Shown piece after piece: positions 34,963 to 38,955 of a stretch of DNA of 38,955 nt. Positions within the stretch are counted from its first letter, which is position 1. Every line of letters starts with the position of its first letter. The notes beneath the pieces are model-generated. The model saw only the letters and a list, made by a program, of their open reading frames with translations. It had not been told where the DNA came from and made no database searches. The stretch spans positions 1-38,955 of the forward strand of contig CAZUAH010000074.1 of NCBI GenBank assembly GCA_964617665.1. The letters are read 5' to 3'. Made by a program: the position numbers and the translations under genes. Source of the DNA: JADHUC01 sp964617665. GTDB lineage: Bacteria > Planctomycetota > Planctomycetia > Pirellulales > Pirellulaceae.

Positions 34963-36450
34963 CTACTTGTTGGCAGGTATGTGCCAAATCTCATACCCGT
35001 GTGCTCTTAGCCAAGCGGAACCCGCTTTTCCCACTTCACCCGAACCGTGCTCATAATAGGCACTGGCCATCGTCTTTGTGCCGTCCTCTTGCAGCAATCG
35101 AATCATATCGGGCGCGATGCGGTCGCGTACGACCCATGACTTCTTGAGAGCGAACGTCATCCTTCGCCTGTCACCGCTGCTGGCGTGTTGCAGCAGCACT
35201 TCTCTCACATCCGGCCAATTTGCCTCATTCGTAACAGCGGGATCCCCAACAACCAACAGGTTGTTGACGCGATCTTGTTTGGTCTGCGGTCGCCATTCCA
35301 TAGCCTCAAGGGTCTCGGCCGCTGTCTTCCCTAACTTTTCGTCGATCAATCTGGCCGCCAGGATCCGCACGGCCCTATCGCCTCCGATCTGTCCAATCGC
35401 TTGAATTGCCGATCTTCCAGCCAACCAGTCGTCACGGTCTAGCATGGCGGCCAGTGCACTCAGGGCCTGCGGGTCTCCAAGCTCTCCCAATACAACAGCA
35501 ACGCGTCCTTGGTCGTGCTCCCTCTTCCTCAGCGCCGCGATGTAACGTTCCACCGGCCGTTTGTCTCCCATGCCACTCAACGCAAGAGCTGCGGATACGC
35601 CAAGACTATTGAGAAAATCGCCATCCATCGCCTCGAATAGCGGTTCTACCGCTCGTTGATCTCCTATCTGCGCTAGTGCCAGAGCGGCGGAGCAGCGGAT
35701 TGCGTTCGGGCAATCACTGTCCTGCAGCACGTTAATGAGCGGTTCCACGGCCCTCGCGTCTTGAAGTTGTCCTAAAGCGTCAACAGCAGAACAGCGGATC
35801 TTCTCAGCTTTCCGTGCCAAGGGCTTTTTCGCCAGCCGTCCATTTCTTCCTCGTTCCACAGTATCCGCTACGGAACAACTGAGCTCCTCGCTTTGGAGGA
35901 CCGAAATAAGTGGCTCCACGGCCCGTTTGTCGCCAATCTCTCCCAACGCTTCGGCAGCAGAGCAACGGACGGCATCATCGTCATCCCCTAACGCTGCGAT
36001 CAGCGGCTCTACGGCCGCTTCGCCCAGGCGAGCACAGTCAGCAAAGCGACGTTCAGCAAACAAGTACCACGCGTAGCCCTCACCGCTATTGGGGACGGAT
36101 TGCATCCTTTCAAGCGCACCAGCAGCAGAGCGACGAATGTACGGATCTTCGTCCATCAGCGCAACGATCAGCGGTTGCACGGCTCGTCCGTCTCCGATCT
36201 GTGCCAACACTTGAGCCGCGGTGACGCGGACTTCTGGGGCACATCCCGTATCCTGGAATATCGCAATCAACGGCTCGACAGTCCTTTCATCTCTCAGAGT
36301 ACTCAACACCTTGGCGGCAGAACCACGAGCATGCGCGTCTCCACTTCGCATCTGCGAGAGAAGGGAGTCCGCGCTCGCATCTTCAGGGGGCGACTGGCTG
36401 CAACCGATCACAATCCCCCACAACAAGGCCAAAGAGACTCGTCTTGCCAT
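34963..36450 (-). CDS. HEAT-repeat lipoprotein
   Basis: A protein of 495 residues. The signal peptide ends in VIGC (Cys17), a good lipobox, so the protein is probably anchored to a membrane. Residues 28-410 hold about ten HEAT/PBS-lyase-type repeats, with the recurring pattern (I)RCSAAEALGEIGDKRAVEPLI. The repeats are irregular, with insertions near 125-150 and 205-235 (RGRNGRLAKKPLARK). The C-terminal 85 residues are not repeat-like (WVVRDRIAPDMIRLLQEDG). The repeats probably form a protein-binding solenoid, and no partner is indicated. GGAAGGGAAAGG precedes the ATG at 36450. Codon use looks more AT-rich than that of its neighbours, possibly a sign of transfer. Confidence 0.85.
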   Translation of the reverse strand: MARRVSLALLWGIVIGCSQSPPEDASADSLLSQMRSGDAHARGSAAKVLSTLRDERTVEPLIAIFQDTGCAPEVRVTAAQVLAQIGDGRAVQPLIVALMDEDPYIRRSAAGALERMQSVPNSGEGYAWYLFAERRFADCARLGEAAVEPLIAALGDDDDAVRCSAAEALGEIGDKRAVEPLISVLQSEELSCSVADTVERGRNGRLAKKPLARKAEKIRCSAVDALGQLQDARAVEPLINVLQDSDCPNAIRCSAALALAQIGDQRAVEPLFEAMDGDFLNSLGVSAALALSGMGDKRPVERYIAALRKREHDQGRVAVVLGELGDPQALSALAAMLDRDDWLAGRSAIQAIGQIGGDRAVRILAARLIDEKLGKTAAETLEAMEWRPQTKQDRVNNLLVVGDPAVTNEANWPDVREVLLQHASSGDRRRMTFALKKSWVVRDRIAPDMIRLLQEDGTKTMASAYYEHGSGEVGKAGSAWLRAHGYEIWHIPANK

Positions 36451-36626
36451 ACGCCTTTCCCTTCCAATTACCCGTTCGATCTTTGCAACTCTCTATGCGT
36501 GTACATGGGGCAGAGCGCGGACTAATTCCTCGTCCATCACGATAGTAGAGTCAACAAGGTATCCGACGTCGGCGACCGGAAAAACCCCAGGGAATGCATT
36601 GGACCTACTGCTACTGGACGACTTCC

Positions 36627-36814
36627 TACTCGTACGAGTCCCTGTTGACCCGAAAAGTCCCCCGTGGGGTTTCGACGACCAACGTGTGGCCCTCCTGCGT
36701 CACAGTTATCCCATCGGGCCGGTTGCCTTTCCGCCACGGAACGATAAGCGTCGTGAATTCTCCGTCGCCGCGGATCCGGAGAATCTGCTGGCCGCGAAGC
36801 GTGCCCGGTATGGA
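36627..36814 (-). pseudogene. Truncated C-terminal remnant of a larger enzyme, possibly heparinase-like
   Basis: On the minus strand, 62 codons run from a stop at 36815-36817 to a TAG at 36627-36629, with no usable start codon. The translation contains GTLRGQQILRIRGDG, TTLIVPWRKGNRP and GHTLVVETPRGTFRVNRDSYE. This is a beta-rich C-terminal tail, loosely like the end of heparinase II/III-type lyases. The piece begins 21 bases from the Doc stop codon, so the rest of the gene was probably lost when the toxin-antitoxin cassette or another rearrangement arrived. No upstream part of the gene is found on the other side of the cassette. Assignment to the heparinase family is tentative; the truncation is clear. 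Confidence 0.5.
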
Positions 36815-36835
36815 TCAGACGCCTCTGCGGCAGTC

Positions 36836-37224
36836 CTATGTTGGCAGGCGTCGGACGTGCGATGCAACCCACTCGAACAGTTCTTCCCGAGATAAATCGC
36901 CGGCCGCAAGCGTTGGGATGACCGTCTCAGCGTCGCCAACACTAGCGTCGACCTCGAAGCCGTTCATCACCAGAAACGTCTCCATCGCCGCATGGCCAAT
37001 CCGCTTGTTGCCATCCATGAACGGATGATTCATAACAAGCGAGAAACACATCGCGGTTGCTTTGGACTCGATGGCTGGATAGAGTTCGTCACCGCCGAAT
37101 GCATCTGCGGCTGAGCAACGGCAGATTCGACGCCGCCCAAATCTCGCACGCCTGACGCACCGCCAGACTGTTCAATGATGCGATGATGAAGATCGAGAAC
37201 CTCGGCCAGTGTCAGATAACGCAT
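36836..37224 (-). pseudogene. doc: Doc/Fic-family toxin, frameshifted
   Basis: Doc toxins AMP- or phospho-modify translation factors. The N-terminal 41 residues (MRYLTLAEVLDLHHRIIEQ, then GVRDLGGVESAVAQPQM) are in one frame from ATG 37224. The expected continuation (FGGDELYPAIESKATAM, then the Fic motif HPFMDGNKRIGH and ATGTL-like helices to HVRRLPT) is in the next frame, which ends at 36836. One base is missing near 37098-37104, where an ATG-GCA would restore the frame. The Fic motif itself is intact. Either the toxin is inactivated or the base is a sequencing error. The start overlaps the antitoxin stop by one base (TGATG). The whole protein would be about 129 residues, normal for Doc. Confidence 0.8.
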
Positions 37225-37418
37225 CAACTCAGCCGCCGATAGAGTTCCCGATTCTTCTTCAGAACGAACGTTGCAGCGCGATCAAAGTCATCGGCCGTCC
37301 GAGTCAGCAGGTCATTGACCGCCGCCTTTGCCAACTCGCTGGCATCAACGCCAAGTTCGCGAGCGCGTTTTTCTAGGCGAGCCGATTGTTCGCCTTCAAG
37401 CTCAAAGGAGATGGACAT
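37224..37418 (-). CDS. Antitoxin of the Doc pair, ribbon-helix-helix-like
   Basis: This 64-residue protein begins MSISFELEGEQSARLEKRA, a strand followed by two helices (ELGVDASELAKAAVNDLL). That is the layout of a short ribbon-helix-helix DNA-binding domain, with a C-terminal segment (FDRAATFVLKKNRELYRRLS) that would wrap the toxin. Such antitoxins neutralise Doc and repress their own operon. AAGGAC seven bases before the ATG at 37418 is a fair ribosome-binding site. A longer frame from 37502 has none. The gene is intact even though the downstream toxin is not, which is the expected order of decay. Confidence 0.78.
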   Translation of the reverse strand: MSISFELEGEQSARLEKRARELGVDASELAKAAVNDLLTRTADDFDRAATFVLKKNRELYRRLS

Positions 37419-37840
37419 GTTTCGTCCTTGTCTTTCTGTCTGCGTCTTTCTGGTAGAAAGGAGCTTTGCAGGCACGTGCCATAGTATACCCCAAAGACAC
37501 AATTGACAGCAATTCTGGAGTCAACTCCCTCAGCACGAGAATCACCACAAGAACGGGCTGCCCAATGCTGTGGCTGCCAGAGCACACGGGCGTCAATTCG
37601 AAGCGAATAGGTGGCAAGGCGCATCGGTTCGAACTCGAATACAAACCATGACCGCCGCGGGGCAGGCCCGATTTGATGGGCTATCCGCCATCTTGCTGAA
37701 AGCCCCTGGGTGATTTCGTGACGATTCCTGTTCGCTTATACTTTCGCTGGGGAAGACGTTATTACTCTGAGTGAAACCGTTGTGCGAGGGCCTGACCGCC
37801 CCTAACCGACGAAATGTACTATGCAATCAAGGAGCCAGCG
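37419..37840. other. Intergenic region between the toxin-antitoxin pair and the oxidoreductase
   Basis: Most of the 422 bases show no gene that I can support. The part nearest the antitoxin should hold its self-regulated promoter. A GGTTCGAACTC sequence at 37625-37635 resembles a tRNA T-loop, but no tRNA can be folded around it. The oxidoreductase promoter-like sequence lies at 37711-37742. Confidence 0.5.
37711..37742 (+). promoter_or_regulatory. Promoter-like sequence for the Gfo/Idh/MocA gene
   Basis: TATACT at 37737-37742 is a good -10 match. The -35 element is weak (TTCGTG at 37715-37720 with a 16-base spacer). The start codon is about 100 bases downstream. Confidence 0.3.
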
Positions 37841-38955
37841 ATGAACAAGCGAGAGATCTCACGCCGTGGGTTTCTGAAAGCAGCGACGACAGCCGTGGCT
37901 GCACCCTATGTGATTACGTCAACTGCGTTGGGTAATGCCGACACGCCGCCGGCCAGCGAGCGGGTTGTGATGGGGCATATCGGGGTCGGCAACCGTGGCG
38001 GCGGTCTGTTGGGCGGCTTCATGAATTGTCGGGGAGCCCAGTGCGTGGCAACGGCGGACGCTTACAAGAGTCGTCGCAACGCCAGGGCTGCGGCCATCAA
38101 GGGCAAATCCTACGCGGACTTCCGCGAGTTGTTGGAGCGAGACGACATCGACGCGGTGGTCGTCGCGACTCCGGACCACTGGCACGTACCGATTGCCATT
38201 GCCGCGGCGCGGGCCGGCAAGGACGCCTACGTCGAAAAACCGTTGGGCGTGACGATCGAAGAGGATCTGATTTGCCGCAAGGTGTTCGAGGAAAACGGGC
38301 GCATCTTCCAATACGGCACGCAACAACGTAGCTCGCGGCACTGTCGGTTTGGCTGCGAATTGGTGCGTAGCGGCCGAATTGGCGAGGTGCAAAGAATCGA
38401 GGTGATCGCGCCGAACGGTGGAGCGGGAGGCTCGACAGTCGAAGTGCCCGCGCCACCCGATCTGGATTACAACATGTGGGTCGGGCCGGCGCCGATGAAG
38501 CCGTTTACGGCCGACCGCTGCAAGCCGCCGGGAACCTATTGGATTTTCGACTACTCGATCGGCTACCTGGGCGGTTGGGGCGCTCATCCATTGGACATCA
38601 TGGTCTGGGGAAGCGACGCCGATATCTCCGGCCCGGTCGTGCTGGAAGGCACCGGCGTGATTCCCACCGAGGGTCTTTACGACACGGTGTACAATTGGGA
38701 CATCAAGGGCACATTGGGCAAAGTCGATTTTACCTTCAAGCCGGGTGGTGACTCGACCAAGTTCATCGGCACGGAAGGTTGGGTACAGGTCCGGCGCGGC
38801 GGAATCGCGGCCGAACCGGCGTCGCTTCTGCAATCAAAGATCGGGCCCGATGACGTGAACCTGGTGAACAGTCCTCGGCAGGACCAGAACTTCATCGACT
38901 CGGTCAAGTCGCGCAAGGCGGCCGTCAGCCCGCTGGATCATGCCGTGCGCTCGGA
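37841..38955 (+). CDS. Tat-exported Gfo/Idh/MocA-family oxidoreductase, 3' end cut off
   Basis: This family uses NAD(P) to oxidise or epimerise sugars and inositols. Planctomycetes carry many exported members. The 371 visible residues start MNKREISRRGFLKAA, a twin-arginine signal (SRRGFLKA), with cleavage likely near the ALG-NAD region at about 29. The Rossmann domain reads VVMGHIGVGNRGGGLLGGF with GVGNRG as the nucleotide loop. VVVATPDHWH and EKPLGVT are the conserved NAD-domain motifs, the latter holding the catalytic lysine. The C-terminal domain includes GYLGGWGAHPLDIM, where the His is the usual catalytic residue. GGAG seven bases before ATG 37841 is the ribosome-binding site. The gene runs off the right edge. 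Its substrate is unknown. Confidence 0.92.
   Translation, partial: MNKREISRRGFLKAATTAVAAPYVITSTALGNADTPPASERVVMGHIGVGNRGGGLLGGFMNCRGAQCVATADAYKSRRNARAAAIKGKSYADFRELLERDDIDAVVVATPDHWHVPIAIAAARAGKDAYVEKPLGVTIEEDLICRKVFEENGRIFQYGTQQRSSRHCRFGCELVRSGRIGEVQRIEVIAPNGGAGGSTVEVPAPPDLDYNMWVGPAPMKPFTADRCKPPGTYWIFDYSIGYLGGWGAHPLDIMVWGSDADISGPVVLEGTGVIPTEGLYDTVYNWDIKGTLGKVDFTFKPGGDSTKFIGTEGWVQVRRGGIAAEPASLLQSKIGPDDVNLVNSPRQDQNFIDSVKSRKAAVSPLDHAVRS

Noticed and set aside
37600..37640. tRNA-like GGTTCGAACTC motif upstream of the oxidoreductase gene
   Set aside because: The flanking bases cannot form a T-stem, and no acceptor, D or anticodon arms can be placed around it on either strand.

Overview
The window looks like a chromosomal segment of a planctomycete, most likely of the Pirellula/Rhodopirellula kind. 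The signs are: a 2,256-residue secreted protein that opens with the planctomycete N-terminal motif (basic residues, then LESRTLLA) and carries GEVED, cadherin-like and dockerin modules; a small basic protein of the type found across Planctomycetes, Verrucomicrobia and Chlamydiae; a Tat-exported Gfo/Idh/MocA dehydrogenase; a BBP2-type outer-membrane barrel; and frequent GTG/TTG starts. The assignment rests on family knowledge, with no marker gene or database search behind it.

Layout. 1-343: 5' part of ispH (minus). 591-5632 (plus): a small Cys-containing protein, a lipoprotein whose start region has been duplicated around a palindromic element, a CcsA/HemX-like membrane protein overlapping hemA, and a sugar-nucleotide epimerase. 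5683-16831 (minus): a two-domain GNAT acetyltransferase, a LarA-family protein, the small basic protein, a porin, and the giant extracellular protein with a duplicated thioredoxin-cyclophilin block. 17253-26552 (plus): DUF418 membrane protein, amidohydrolase, rsfS, argS, a tandem DUF3467 protein, and a 1,070-residue fusion of all three AmmeMemoRadiSam components. 26564-31828 (minus): an atypical NAD-dependent epimerase, ftsK, a small c-type cytochrome-like protein and an SRPBCC protein. 31970-33361 (plus): thiH. 33385-37418 (minus): a membrane protein, a HEAT-repeat lipoprotein, a truncated C-terminal gene remnant, and a toxin-antitoxin pair whose Doc toxin is frameshifted. 37841-38955 (plus): start of a Tat-secreted oxidoreductase.

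How the genes work together. ispH, hemA with its CcsA/HemX partner, rsfS, argS, ftsK and thiH are housekeeping genes of isoprenoid, tetrapyrrole, ribosome, tRNA, chromosome-segregation and thiamine metabolism. Translational coupling (ATGA or GTGA junctions) is visible at ccsA/hemX-hemA and DUF418-amidohydrolase. The most unusual content is the AmmeMemoRadiSam triple fusion, which includes what looks like a second, degenerate AMMECR1 domain, and the giant secreted protein, where redox-like and prolyl-isomerase domains are embedded twice and the second copy sits inside a split GEVED module. The 36.6-37.4 kb stretch is the one clearly accessory, decaying region. No rRNA, tRNA, CRISPR array or transposase gene was seen.
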